NCBI GenBank assembly: GCA_964507925.1 | Contig: CAZDRB010000001.1 | Span: 1 to 64,000 of the forward strand | Length of the DNA: 64,000 bases | Direction of reading: 5' to 3' | DNA from: CAZDRB01 sp964507925 | GTDB lineage: Bacteria; Patescibacteriota; Microgenomatia; UBA1400; UBA12108 | Shown here: piece after piece, positions 50,785 to 59,485 of the stretch | Layout of the letters: every line of letters starts with the position of its first letter | How positions within the stretch are numbered: position 1 is the stretch's first letter | Notes under the pieces: model-generated | What the model was told of the DNA's origin: nothing | What the model saw: the letters and a program-made list of their open reading frames with translations, nothing else | The model's database searches: none | Position numbers and translations under genes: made by a program

Positions 50785-51825
50785 CTAGATAACCTCCATG
50801 ACACCACTATACATCCCCATACTACAGGTATAGGTATATTTACCGAGTTTGGTCGGAGTAAATTTGTGGACCTTGGTGTCGACAGGTTTGAGAACGTCGT
50901 AGATATTGAAAGCTTTAAAGGTAAAAGCAGTTGCACAGCTATAGACCCCACCACTTGTGTTTAGAGTTAGCTCAACTGGAACGCCCGACTTGACGCGGAA
51001 GTAGCGCGGGGCATATCCACCATTTGAGACTGAGATCGTGACTTTTTGAATACCATTTTGCAAAAGGACATTTGGATCTTGGCCCTTTGGCGCTGATTTG
51101 TCATAAGGTGGCAACAGCCTGACTATTTGTGGACCTAGTCTTTGAAGTGAATATGGACTATCGGCAACTTGGAGAATACCATTGATCCCGCTGATTCCCA
51201 TAATAATTAACAGGAAGGCGGCGACGCGCAAAAAATCTCTTCGCCAGACTTCTGAGAGCCTGGAGGTACCGATGCCTATGAGGAAAAATAGGGGGGCAGT
51301 CCCGAGGACAAATGTCCCCATAATTAGCGCTCCTTCGACCGCTGAGCTGCTACTGAGGGCGAGGACCGCCATAGCTTGAGTCACTCCGCAAGGAACAAAG
51401 ACAGTGAGTAAACCCAGAATCCCGGGGGCAAAGAGACTCGCATTTTGCTCGTTGTTTTTGAGTTTTTTGTATACCCATCTAGGAGGACGGATCGCGATGT
51501 AGCGGAAAATGGGATGGACTTCGAGTAAATTGAGTGCGGTTGCGAGCATAAATCCGGCAGCGAGTCCCTGGAAAATCAACTTAGCTGTGAGTGACAGCTC
51601 AACTGCGCTCCCAACGAGGCCGAGTAAAGCTCCCAAAATCATGTGGCTCACTAGCTTGCTGGTCATGAAGGCAGTAACTGGAGCAATATCATCACGACCA
51701 AACCCTGGATTAACTGCGATCTTTTTCTGATTGGCTATCACACTCGCGAGTAGACCTCCCTGCATGGCGGCGCAAGTTACGCCACCTGTAGTTAATCCGG
51801 TCAAAAATATTAGCCAAAGATTCAT
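50785..51825 (-). CDS. SafE/DsbD-type membrane protein fused to a cupredoxin-like domain
   Basis: Residues about 1-225 form six helices of the TauE/SafE or DsbD_2 type, with cysteines in GVTCAAMQGG and VFVPCGVTQ. The rest is a cupredoxin-like beta domain (VTISVSNGGYAPRYFRVK) with likely copper ligands in YSCATAF and YTCSMGMYSG. It resembles proteins near CopA in other bacteria, proposed to handle copper in the envelope. It lies ten bases after CopA. Confidence 0.8.
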   Translation of the reverse strand: MNLWLIFLTGLTTGGVTCAAMQGGLLASVIANQKKIAVNPGFGRDDIAPVTAFMTSKLVSHMILGALLGLVGSAVELSLTAKLIFQGLAAGFMLATALNLLEVHPIFRYIAIRPPRWVYKKLKNNEQNASLFAPGILGLLTVFVPCGVTQAMAVLALSSSSAVEGALIMGTFVLGTAPLFFLIGIGTSRLSEVWRRDFLRVAAFLLIIMGISGINGILQVADSPYSLQRLGPQIVRLLPPYDKSAPKGQDPNVLLQNGIQKVTISVSNGGYAPRYFRVKSGVPVELTLNTSGGVYSCATAFTFKAFNIYDVLKPVDTKVHKFTPTKLGKYTYTCSMGMYSGVMEVI

Positions 51826-51835
51826 AGTCTCTCCA

Positions 51836-54124
51836 TCATAAACGAATAGCTTTTAGGCGCAAGGAATTGGTAACGACTGAGACAGAGGAAAAAGCCATGG
51901 CGGCTCCGGCAATGCCAGGGTTGAGCATCACTCCGTAGAGAGGATATAAGATACCAGCGGCAATCGGAATTCCGATAATATTATAAAAGAACGCCCAAAA
52001 GAGATTTTGTTTGATGACGCGAAAAGTTAGGCGTGATAGTCGGATAGCTTGCGGGAGGCGCTCGAGATTGCCACCGAGGAGCGTGAGTCCTGCCGACTCG
52101 ATTGCAACATCTGTGCCGGTCCCCATGGCGATACCAACATCAGAAGTAGCTAGAGCTGGGGCGTCGTTGACTCCATCACCGACCATAGCGACCCCGCCAT
52201 GGCGATGGTTTCGAGCTTGAATTTTTTTAATTATGTCGGCTTTTTCTCCCGGTAATACCTCTGCAAATATTTCGTCAATGCCGATCTGTTTACCGATATG
52301 TTCGGCGGTTAAGCGATGATCGCCGGTGAGCATGGCTACTTTGAGACCGAGCTTGTGCAGATCTTTAATAACTTGCTCAGACTCTTCTTTGAGTGTGTCA
52401 CTAACTCCTAGATACATCAAGATTGATTTTTTTGTAGCGAGGATAATTGGGGTTGCCCCCTCTTTGGCAAATTCTTCGAGTATTGCTTGGTCTATTTTTA
52501 TCCCCAACTCAGTCATGAGTTTGGTGTTGCCGGCATAATACTCTACCTTGTCGACTTTACCCTTGAGCCCTTGACCGGAAATTGCTGAAAAACCAGTTAC
52601 TTGCAAAAGCTTGATCTTTTTTTCTTTTGCATGGTCAACTATGGCCTGCGCCAGAGGATGTTCCGATTGCGACTCTAGCGAGGCCAAGATTTGCATAAGA
52701 TTATCTTTACCAGAACCAACTATCTTGTGATGTGTGACGGATGGAGCGCCTTTGGTCAAGGTGCCGGTTTTGTCCAGAACAACAAAATTAACAGCGCGAA
52801 GCTTTTCCAGGCTTTCCGCATTTTTGACTAGAATCCCTTTGCCCGCTGCTTTGCCTACACCCACAATGATGGCGGTAGGCGTGGCTAGACCCAGGGCGCA
52901 AGGACAGGCAATCACAAGTATTCCCACAAAACTAAGAAGCCCTAGGAGGGGATTGCCGAGGGCTGTCCAGAGGACAAACACTAAAACTGAGAGGACAAGG
53001 ACAATCGGAACAAATACGGCTGAGATCTGATCAGTCAATCTCTCAATAGGAGCGTGACTACCTTGAGCAGCCTCGACCATTTTGATGATTTGGGCAAGCA
53101 TTGTACTCTCGCCGACAACGCTCGCGCGAAATTGAAATGCTCCTTGCTTGTTGATTGTGCCGCCAATTACTTTGTCACCGACTACCTTGTCTACCGGAAG
53201 AGGTTCTCCGGTTAACATCGATTCGTCGATACTGCTATCACCTTTGATAATTTTGCCGTCTACCGGGATTTTGACTCCAGGCTTGACGATAATGATCTCG
53301 CCTACGACTACTTCGCTAACTGGGATCTCGATCTCTTTCCCATCCCTAAGGACAAGCGCAGTTTTGGCTTGGAGTCCTAACAGCTTCTCGATCGCTTCGC
53401 CAGTCTTGAGCTTGGAGCTAGCTTCTAGATATTTGCCAAAAGTGATAAAGCCGATGACCACAATGGTCACGTCAAAGTATAATCCTTCTGGCGCACTTAG
53501 AGCTGCATGAATGCCTGGAAAAAGTAATAGTGTCGAACTATATATGTAGGCAACGAGCGTGCCAATGCCAACCAAACTATCCATGTTGGCGACGCGGTAT
53601 CTGATAAAGCGAGCTACTCCTTGAATATATGGTTGCCCGATCCAGAACATAATGGGAGTCGCTAGGACGAAAGAGAGAGAGTTAAATGTCATCATCGAGA
53701 GAGGGAGTTTGGGCAGGAAGCCAAATTGGCTTGATAAAAGATCCCAAATCATCAGGACAAAGACAATGAGCGCGATCGGCATGACGAAATAGGTTTTTTG
53801 ACGTAGCTTGTCGAGCTCGGCCAATTTTTCGGCTTTTTTTGTGGAATCGGAAGTAACTACAGCACCCATGTCATGGCCATAGTGAGGACTCTTGGGATCG
53901 AGTGTATCAGAGAGTTTCATATCATGCATTGTGTATCCGAGTGGGGAGATTGCTTGATTGATAGTAGAGGTAGCCACATGGCGCGAAGTTGATACTTCGG
54001 CGGTTTCGGTTGCTAGATTGACATGGGCCTTTTCCACTCCGGGCAACTTTTCTAGTTTGCGCTTGATAGTGCTCGCGCAGCTCGCGCAGTGCATGCCAGA
54101 AACTGAGTATTTAGTGGCTACCAT
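51836..54124 (-). CDS. copA: Copper-exporting P1B-type ATPase
   Basis: Pumps Cu(I) out of the cell. It has an N-terminal HMA domain with GMHCASC, eight helices, the transport motif [12 protein letters not shown], phosphorylation site [10 protein letters not shown], the HP motif in [11 protein letters not shown] and hinge [12 protein letters not shown]. 762 residues is typical. It overlaps the ArsR-YHS gene by 14 bases, so the regulator and pump are coupled. Confidence 0.95.
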   Translation of the reverse strand: MVATKYSVSGMHCASCASTIKRKLEKLPGVEKAHVNLATETAEVSTSRHVATSTINQAISPLGYTMHDMKLSDTLDPKSPHYGHDMGAVVTSDSTKKAEKLAELDKLRQKTYFVMPIALIVFVLMIWDLLSSQFGFLPKLPLSMMTFNSLSFVLATPIMFWIGQPYIQGVARFIRYRVANMDSLVGIGTLVAYIYSSTLLLFPGIHAALSAPEGLYFDVTIVVIGFITFGKYLEASSKLKTGEAIEKLLGLQAKTALVLRDGKEIEIPVSEVVVGEIIIVKPGVKIPVDGKIIKGDSSIDESMLTGEPLPVDKVVGDKVIGGTINKQGAFQFRASVVGESTMLAQIIKMVEAAQGSHAPIERLTDQISAVFVPIVLVLSVLVFVLWTALGNPLLGLLSFVGILVIACPCALGLATPTAIIVGVGKAAGKGILVKNAESLEKLRAVNFVVLDKTGTLTKGAPSVTHHKIVGSGKDNLMQILASLESQSEHPLAQAIVDHAKEKKIKLLQVTGFSAISGQGLKGKVDKVEYYAGNTKLMTELGIKIDQAILEEFAKEGATPIILATKKSILMYLGVSDTLKEESEQVIKDLHKLGLKVAMLTGDHRLTAEHIGKQIGIDEIFAEVLPGEKADIIKKIQARNHRHGGVAMVGDGVNDAPALATSDVGIAMGTGTDVAIESAGLTLLGGNLERLPQAIRLSRLTFRVIKQNLFWAFFYNIIGIPIAAGILYPLYGVMLNPGIAGAAMAFSSVSVVTNSLRLKAIRL

Positions 54125-54542
54125 GAAACTCCTTTAGACATCCCTTGCCGCAAAAATAGTGGCGGGCGCCGTCATATTCTGCTGTATAACTTGCTGATCC
54201 CGGCGTTAGATGCATATGACAGATGGGGTCGATTACGGTGGGCTCTGCATCATCGATTGCCTTGAGTTTGGAGAGGTTTTTGGTGAAGCTCGCGAGCTCT
54301 CCAAAAAGCTGGGAGTCAAGCGAGTAATATATTTCTTTGCCAATCTTTTTTGAGCGAACAAGCTGCTGATTCTTGAGAAGCATCAGGTGTTGGCTGACGG
54401 TAGCTTGCCTGAGTGCGGTCATCTGAACAATCTGATTAACAGTCAAGGAATGACCTTGGAGCAAGCAGGTAATCTCTAACCGCTTGGCGTGTCCAAGGGC
54501 TTTGTAGAGACCAGAATTTTTCTTGAGAACCGAGGCTTTCAT
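54111..54542 (-). CDS. ArsR-family regulator fused to a YHS metal-binding domain
   Basis: A 143-residue protein. Residues about 8-90 are an ArsR winged helix with [30 protein letters not shown]. Residues about 100-143 are a YHS-type domain with [19 protein letters not shown] and [12 protein letters not shown], a likely metal site. It would repress the operon until copper or another metal binds. TATGAT lies exactly six bases before the ATG. First gene of the copper operon. Confidence 0.87.
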   Translation of the reverse strand: MKASVLKKNSGLYKALGHAKRLEITCLLQGHSLTVNQIVQMTALRQATVSQHLMLLKNQQLVRSKKIGKEIYYSLDSQLFGELASFTKNLSKLKAIDDAEPTVIDPICHMHLTPGSASYTAEYDGARHYFCGKGCLKEFHGSH

Positions 54543-54556
54543 ACCTCTATCATATT

Positions 54557-55003
54557 CTATTTTTTGAATATGTCAAATGCTTTAATGGCCTCTCTAAAAA
54601 ATCCGCTGTCCTGACCGAAATTAAAAGACTTAAATTCTTCTGTAGTGACCCATCTGTATTCGATATGTTCATCGGACAAGGTAACCTCACCTCTCCAGTC
54701 AGCGGACGTATAACAAATACCAAAAACTGTAGATCCCTGAAAAAATCCTGCTGACACTCCAATTTTGTTCATAAAAAATATAGGAGTGACAGAGTTTATA
54801 GTGATACCAGCTTCTTCTCTTACTTCTCTTTTGATGGCCTCGATAACATCTTCGCCCTGTTCGTAACCACCACCTGGCAGATCCCAGTTGCCGCCACGTG
54901 AGTGATCGTCCATTGCGCGCTTAAAAGCCAATATTTTCCCATCTTTGCTGACGATGATGCATTTTTGAATTAGGCGGACGTTGTTTAGAATTTTGTCACT
55001 CAT
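54557..55003 (-). CDS. Nudix hydrolase
   Basis: A 148-residue Nudix protein with the box GGGYEQGEDVIEAIKREV followed by REEAGI, complete with catalytic glutamates. Substrate unknown, possibly a damaged nucleotide. It is coupled to the peptidase E-like gene upstream by an ATGA overlap. Confidence 0.9.
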   Translation of the reverse strand: MSDKILNNVRLIQKCIIVSKDGKILAFKRAMDDHSRGGNWDLPGGGYEQGEDVIEAIKREVREEAGITINSVTPIFFMNKIGVSAGFFQGSTVFGICYTSADWRGEVTLSDEHIEYRWVTTEEFKSFNFGQDSGFFREAIKAFDIFKK

Positions 55004-55638
55004 AATTCTTGTGTGACGTCGATTATTTTTGACTCGTCGCCTATAACCTCTACATATTGATTGTCGTTGAGGAGAATAAAGGGCGGCATTTGTTCTGAAT
55101 ATATTTTTTCTATGCGACCGCCCAAGTATTTGTTACGAAATTCTTTACTCCCCCAATGAGGTACTACCGTGAAATTGACTAGGTTAAATCCAGTGTAATC
55201 TGCCAAAGGTGGCTGGACGAACCTGTCTTCTCTTGCATATGGAGGGAGGGCTGGTCCTGCGATAATAGAGCCAGCGCTAGTCGAAATGTAGATCATTCCT
55301 GCTTTGACTCGTTCTTTTACGTAAGATCCAAAATTATTCTTTTGAGACTCTTGGAGTAGATATGGGGAGCTACCCCCTTCTACGTATATACATTTATATT
55401 GAGATAAATCATTCCGAATATTGTCTTCGGTTTTTTCCTCGATGTCGTACATATCAAAATGGAATCCGTTATCTTCCAAACTCTTTATGTTGGTGTAGTG
55501 CCACGTGAGATCAGAGCCAGGCTTGCCCTTTAGAGTAGTAGTGATGAAAACCGTTTTTTTCTTAATGTCAGCATTTAACTTCTGCCCAACGCTGTGAGCT
55601 ACGTACTGGATTTGGGAGGTGAGGAAAAGGCGGCTCAT
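55000..55638 (-). CDS. Peptidase E-like protein (S51 family)
   Basis: A 212-residue protein of the class I glutamine amidotransferase fold. The nucleophile serine lies in ISTSAGSIIAGP after the acidic loop IYVEGGSSPYLLQE, as in Asp-specific peptidase E. It overlaps the mscL stop and the Nudix start by four bases each, so the three genes form a tight operon. Confidence 0.82.
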   Translation of the reverse strand: MSRLFLTSQIQYVAHSVGQKLNADIKKKTVFITTTLKGKPGSDLTWHYTNIKSLEDNGFHFDMYDIEEKTEDNIRNDLSQYKCIYVEGGSSPYLLQESQKNNFGSYVKERVKAGMIYISTSAGSIIAGPALPPYAREDRFVQPPLADYTGFNLVNFTVVPHWGSKEFRNKYLGGRIEKIYSEQMPPFILLNDNQYVEVIGDESKIIDVTQEL

Positions 55639-55940
55639 TTATCCTTTTTCCGGTCGATTTTGTCTAGTCCCAAGATATGGACGCCAAAGTATACGACGAG
55701 GGCGACCACGATAAAGTCAATCATGGTTGAGAGAAAGTTGCCCCACATGAGATGAGAGCTACCGATCTCAACACTAGCGTCTCTCAGCTCGCCGGTAAAG
55801 CCGAGGAGAAGGCCGATCACGGGATTGATAATATCGTTAATGAGCGCCGTCACGAGTTTGGAGACGGCTCCACCTAGGAGAAAACCAACAGCGAGCCCGA
55901 CAACTCCCTGCTCACGAACAAAGTTAAGAAAGCCCTTCAT
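55635..55940 (-). CDS. mscL: Large-conductance mechanosensitive channel
   Basis: Opens under membrane tension to release solutes in osmotic downshock. The first helix VVGLAVGFLLGGAVSKLVTALINDIINPVIG, second helix IDFIVVALVVYFGVHIL and charged end are typical; 101 residues is slightly short. The start at 55940 has TATAAT exactly six bases upstream, and the longer reading covers the promoter. Confidence 0.92.
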   Translation of the reverse strand: MKGFLNFVREQGVVGLAVGFLLGGAVSKLVTALINDIINPVIGLLLGFTGELRDASVEIGSSHLMWGNFLSTMIDFIVVALVVYFGVHILGLDKIDRKKDK

Positions 55941-55964
55941 ATTGACATTATAACAAGGATTGTG

Positions 55965-55973
55965 TGCTATAAT
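55965..55973 (+). promoter_or_regulatory. Extended -10 promoter of the RRM gene
   Basis: TGCTATAAT forms a TGn-extended -10. A start near 55980 would leave a leader of about 94 bases before the ATG at 56074, unlike the leaderless genes around it. Confidence 0.55.
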
Positions 55974-56073
55974 CACCATAGTTATTTATGTGTACATGCT
56001 TTTCCAGAACGATAGCGAATTTTTCCTGTTAGTTTAAAGCGAAGTGATGGCACGCGTTTATGGAGGTCGCCAC

Positions 56074-56448
56074 ATGGCAACCAAATTATTTGTCGGAAGT
56101 TTAGCCTGGGCTACAACTGACGATTCATTACAAGCATTTTTCTCCCAGGTAGGAACTGTTACCAGTGCCCGCGTCATCACTGACCGTGCAACTGGCCGCT
56201 CAAAAGGCTTTGGCTTTGTTGAGATGAGTACGGAAGAAGAGGCTCAAAAAGCTGTCGCCGAACTTAACGGCAAAGACCTAGATGGTCGCGCTATCGTCGT
56301 CAACGAAGCACGCCCCATGGAACCTCGCGACAATAGTCGTGGTGGATTTGGTGGTGGTGGATTCGGTGGCGGACGTCCTCAAGGTGGAGGATACGGTGGA
56401 TCACGAGACAACAATCGTGGTGGCGGATATGGCCGCTCTAGCTACTAA
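56074..56448 (+). CDS. RRM-domain RNA-binding protein with glycine-rich tail
   Basis: A 124-residue single-RRM protein: RNP2 LFVGSLAW and RNP1 RSKGFGFVEM, then a Gly/Arg-rich tail (GGFGGGGFGG and similar). Such proteins in cyanobacteria and others are cold-induced RNA chaperones. The ATG at 56074 is chosen because GGAGG sits seven bases upstream. The long leader and the strong terminator downstream suggest an abundant, post-transcriptionally regulated mRNA. Confidence 0.92.
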   Translation: MATKLFVGSLAWATTDDSLQAFFSQVGTVTSARVITDRATGRSKGFGFVEMSTEEEAQKAVAELNGKDLDGRAIVVNEARPMEPRDNSRGGFGGGGFGGGRPQGGGYGGSRDNNRGGGYGRSSY

Positions 56449-56473
56449 TATTGCTAAATAGTATTAGAAAAAC

Positions 56474-56505
56474 AAAAAAACCCGTCGCAAGGCGGGTTTT
56501 TTGTA
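56474..56505 (+). terminator. Intrinsic terminator after the RRM gene
   Basis: CCCGTC-GCAA-GGCGGG with a GNRA tetraloop, preceded by an A run and followed by a T run; it could work in both directions. It is the clearest intrinsic terminator in the window. Confidence 0.85.
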
Positions 56506-56520
56506 GAGTATACTGGTGAT

Positions 56521-57069
56521 ATGCCAGTACAAGCAGATAAAATTGAGATATTGATCTCTAAAGAGGAGATCAAGGGAATTGTAGAGCGGATCGCAAGCGA
56601 AATAGCGCGGGACTTTGCAGGAGAAGAGGTTATCCTAGTTGGAGTCCTGGACGGTGCGTTTGTTTTTTTGTATGAGCTTGCGCGAGCTCTTTACAAACAA
56701 GGAATGGAGAGAATAGTAATTGATTTTGTCGGGATGGATACGTATGGTGATGGGACTGTATCCTCTGGTGAGCCCAAGATCACCAAAGATCTTAAGCAAG
56801 ATATTGGTGGCAAGAATGTAATTCTTGTAGAAGATATTGTCGATACTGGATTTAGTTTGTCTATCCTACAGGCGATGATGAAGGCGAGAAAACCAAAAAG
56901 ACTGGCTACCGCGGCGATGCTCTCCAAGAGCAAGAGACGCGAAATTGAAGTACCCGTGGAGTATGTCGGCCGAGAGATACCGAATAAGTTTGTGGTTGGG
57001 TACGGACTAGATTACGAGGGCAAATACCTGCGAGAGTTACCGTATATTGGAGTAGTGGCTAGTGACTAA
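56521..57069 (+). CDS. hpt: Hypoxanthine phosphoribosyltransferase
   Basis: Salvages hypoxanthine and guanine with PRPP. The PRPP motif VILVEDIVDTGFSL and the start EILISKEEIKGIVERIASEI are typical; 182 residues is normal. TATACT is exactly six bases before the ATG. The last 33 bases overlap the MFS gene on the other strand. Confidence 0.94.
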   Translation: MPVQADKIEILISKEEIKGIVERIASEIARDFAGEEVILVGVLDGAFVFLYELARALYKQGMERIVIDFVGMDTYGDGTVSSGEPKITKDLKQDIGGKNVILVEDIVDTGFSLSILQAMMKARKPKRLATAAMLSKSKRREIEVPVEYVGREIPNKFVVGYGLDYEGKYLRELPYIGVVASD

Positions 57070-58275
57070 ATACCTTTTTCGCAGTCGCAGTAAAAATGAC
57101 AACGCCCAGACACTGAGCCCGATAACTCCCACTATGACTGTGTATTGAGGCAGGCCATTGTTTTCGGCGATTTTGCCTATCACTAGTGCCAATAGAACAT
57201 ACGGCAACCTGGTAAATAGAGCAATGGCCGAGAGAGTTGTGGCCCGGTGGTTAGTTGGGGTATGTTCGTTGATAAATTGTGAAAACAAGATGTCTACATG
57301 TGTAAGCGCCATTGCTAAAAGGATCATGAGAGTTCCTCCGACCAAGAATTTTTGTGGAAGACCAATCAAGAGAAACACTAAAGAGAAAATAAAGGTAGTT
57401 ATAATAATATGCTTTGATTGCGAAAGCCATTTTTGAATCCAGCGCATAATGCTCAACGAGATTATAACGCTAAATGAGATGACCGAGAGTAAGTAGGCGT
57501 AGGTGGTTGGAGTATATCCAAAACGTTCTGCCGTAAAGGGTCGGAGTATCCCCCAGTTATACATATAACCTATACTTAAAATAGTTAGGCAAAGGAAGGC
57601 AAATGACACGACTTTTGGATTAATGAGAACTGCAAGGCCGTCTTTAATTTGTGTTAGATAGAGTTTTGGTGACCAAGTATTTTCAGGTTTTTTGACAACA
57701 ATTTCTTTTAAGAAATAGGCTGCAATAACACCAATTATTCCGACCATACCAGCTGTAAGGTAAGGCAAGCGAAGTCCGATTGCAAAGAGTGCGCCTCCGA
57801 TTGCGGTTGCACTCAGATTGACTACTCTGCCGATAATGGTCGAGGTTGTGATAACCTCTTTCCAATTATTTTCGTACCCCTCCTCTTTGAGCGAGTCGTA
57901 GGCCAAGGCCTCGGTCGCGCCGGACTGGAAGGCGTAGCCGATTGTCCATAACATATACCAGAGGGTGATAGAAAAAAATGAGCTACTGATAGCAATCAAA
58001 AGATTGCCAGCAGAGAGCATAATATTGCCAAGTAGGATTGTTTTCTTTCTGCCTATAATATCAGCCATCACTCCCGACGGCAGTTCTACTAAAAATCCAA
58101 CAGCAAAAGTGATTGAGTCTGAGATCCCTATCTGAGTCTTGGTCATAAAGGCTCCCCAGATGAATGCCCAGACGGCAGAGGCAAACCAAGCATTGTAAAC
58201 TCCGCTCAATACATAAAACATCGCGATGTTAGGGATATGAGAATAGGGAAATATCTTGCGAAGGTATCTTTTCAT
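57037..58275 (-). CDS. MFS transporter
   Basis: A 412-residue major facilitator with about twelve helices and the inter-helix motif VMADIIGRKKTILLGN between helices 2 and 3. Its substrate is unknown; similar proteins are annotated as drug or sugar exporters. TATAAT lies eight bases before the ATG. Its 3' end overlaps hpt. Confidence 0.87.
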   Translation of the reverse strand: MKRYLRKIFPYSHIPNIAMFYVLSGVYNAWFASAVWAFIWGAFMTKTQIGISDSITFAVGFLVELPSGVMADIIGRKKTILLGNIMLSAGNLLIAISSSFFSITLWYMLWTIGYAFQSGATEALAYDSLKEEGYENNWKEVITTSTIIGRVVNLSATAIGGALFAIGLRLPYLTAGMVGIIGVIAAYFLKEIVVKKPENTWSPKLYLTQIKDGLAVLINPKVVSFAFLCLTILSIGYMYNWGILRPFTAERFGYTPTTYAYLLSVISFSVIISLSIMRWIQKWLSQSKHIIITTFIFSLVFLLIGLPQKFLVGGTLMILLAMALTHVDILFSQFINEHTPTNHRATTLSAIALFTRLPYVLLALVIGKIAENNGLPQYTVIVGVIGLSVWALSFLLRLRKRYLVTSHYSNIR

Positions 58276-58284
58276 AAATAAAGA

Positions 58285-58521
58285 TTATATCAAGGCGAAC
58301 TTCTGTTGATGAGTAAGTTTTTTGAGGGCAGCCTCGCGCTTTAGAGCGCTAGACTTGTCAGGATGCTCTTCAGTGTAGACGACTCTCAACGGCTTGTGAC
58401 TCCGAGTGTAGCTAGCACCTTTGCCCGATAAATGCTTGGCAAAACGACTTTCGATATTATCTGTTGAGCCGAGGTAGTAACTACCATCCTCGCACTCTAG
58501 CATGTAGACAAAGTAAGTCAT
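58285..58521 (-). CDS. GIY-YIG nuclease-domain protein
   Basis: A 78-residue single-domain GIY-YIG protein of the YhbQ type: YFVYMLECEDGSYYLGST, then RFAKHLSGKGASYTRSHKP and the terminal EAALKKLTHQQKFALI. Here the second motif is YLG instead of YIG. Members are poorly characterised; DNA repair or nuclease roles are suggested. Its start is 18 bases from the divergent zinc-ribbon gene. Confidence 0.9.
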   Translation of the reverse strand: MTYFVYMLECEDGSYYLGSTDNIESRFAKHLSGKGASYTRSHKPLRVVYTEEHPDKSSALKREAALKKLTHQQKFALI

Positions 58522-58527
58522 TGCCTC

Positions 58528-58534
58528 TATTATG
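58528..58534. promoter_or_regulatory. Shared near-palindromic -10 of two divergent leaderless genes
   Basis: Plus-strand TATTAT (58528-58533) is six bases from the ATG at 58540; minus-strand CATAAT (58529-58534) is seven bases from the ATG at 58521. The two hexamers share five bases. Confidence 0.55.
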
Positions 58535-58539
58535 ACCCA

Positions 58540-59085
58540 ATGGAAGAAAAATGTCCTAAGTGTGGAAACCCCCTCGCCCCAGTAACAGAAACCAAAACTG
58601 GTCGTCAGTTACAGCGCTGTAGTGCAGGAAACTGGAACCCTGAGACCCGCAAGAATGAGGGTTGTGACTACGTCAAATGGCTCGAGGTCAAACCTCAGGA
58701 GTTAGACGAAAAATGCCCCAAGTGTGGCAACCCACTAGTTCTTAACGTCACGAGATTCGGTAAGAAAATGAAGAAGTGCTCGACCAACGTGTGGAATGCC
58801 GAACTTAAAAAAGCCGAAGGTTGCGACTATATAGAGTGGATCAATGGCACGACCGAGGCGCTTGACGAGGACTGTCCGGAGTGTGGCAAAAAACTAGTTT
58901 TGTATACAACGGCTGCGGGTAAGAAGATGAAAAAGTGCTCGACCGCCGGATGGGATCGGGAGAAAAAAGAGGCAACAGGATGCCCATATGTAGAGTGGCT
59001 CAAGGGAGTAGATTACGCGCCAAAAACAGAGAGCGGAGACGAGTTTTTGCCTCCTGAACCTATGCCTTCGGATCTTGAAAGTTAG
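58540..59085 (+). CDS. Protein of three tandem zinc ribbons
   Basis: A 181-residue protein made of three repeats of about 46 residues, each with CPKCGNPL or CPECGKKL, then CS..W and GCDY or GCPY followed by a Trp. The ribbons resemble the C-terminal zinc fingers of DNA topoisomerase I, but no catalytic part is present, so this is a free-standing nucleic-acid-binding protein by inference. TATTAT is exactly six bases before the ATG. It overlaps the peroxiredoxin gene by 26 bases. Confidence 0.82.
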   Translation: MEEKCPKCGNPLAPVTETKTGRQLQRCSAGNWNPETRKNEGCDYVKWLEVKPQELDEKCPKCGNPLVLNVTRFGKKMKKCSTNVWNAELKKAEGCDYIEWINGTTEALDEDCPECGKKLVLYTTAAGKKMKKCSTAGWDREKKEATGCPYVEWLKGVDYAPKTESGDEFLPPEPMPSDLES

Positions 59086-59485
59086 CGAGTATTTCTCCTA
59101 CGTGATTATCAGGACTAACATTTTTGTATATTTTGGCGACCCTCCCTTTTGGATCAATTAGATAGGTTGTGCGACTATTGATGTCGTAATCTTTGTGGAC
59201 GATTCCCCTCTCGTCGCTGAGGAGTGGAAAATTGAGATGGTATTTCCCCGCGAACTTTTTATGTGACTTGGTCGAGTCTTTGGAAACTCCGAGAACTACC
59301 ATTCCGAGTTTCTCTATTTCGGACATGGAGTCGCGAAAGTTGCAGGCTTCTGTAGTGCAACCGGGAGTATCGTCTTTGGGGTAAAAATAGAGAACAACCC
59401 ATTTGCCGAGGTAGTCGGTCAAGTGATGGATGTGACCATCCTGGTCAGGGAGGGAAAAGATTGGGGCGGCATCGGAGATTTTCAT
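59060..59485 (-). CDS. bcp: Peroxiredoxin, Bcp/PrxQ type
   Basis: Reduces peroxides using thioredoxin. The peroxidatic Cys and, five residues later, the resolving Cys lie in YPKDDTPGCTTEACNFRD; 141 residues is typical. It is coupled to the HD-domain gene upstream by an ATGA overlap. Likely reductant is a thioredoxin encoded elsewhere. Confidence 0.94.
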   Translation of the reverse strand: MKISDAAPIFSLPDQDGHIHHLTDYLGKWVVLYFYPKDDTPGCTTEACNFRDSMSEIEKLGMVVLGVSKDSTKSHKKFAGKYHLNFPLLSDERGIVHKDYDINSRTTYLIDPKGRVAKIYKNVSPDNHVGEILANFQDPKA

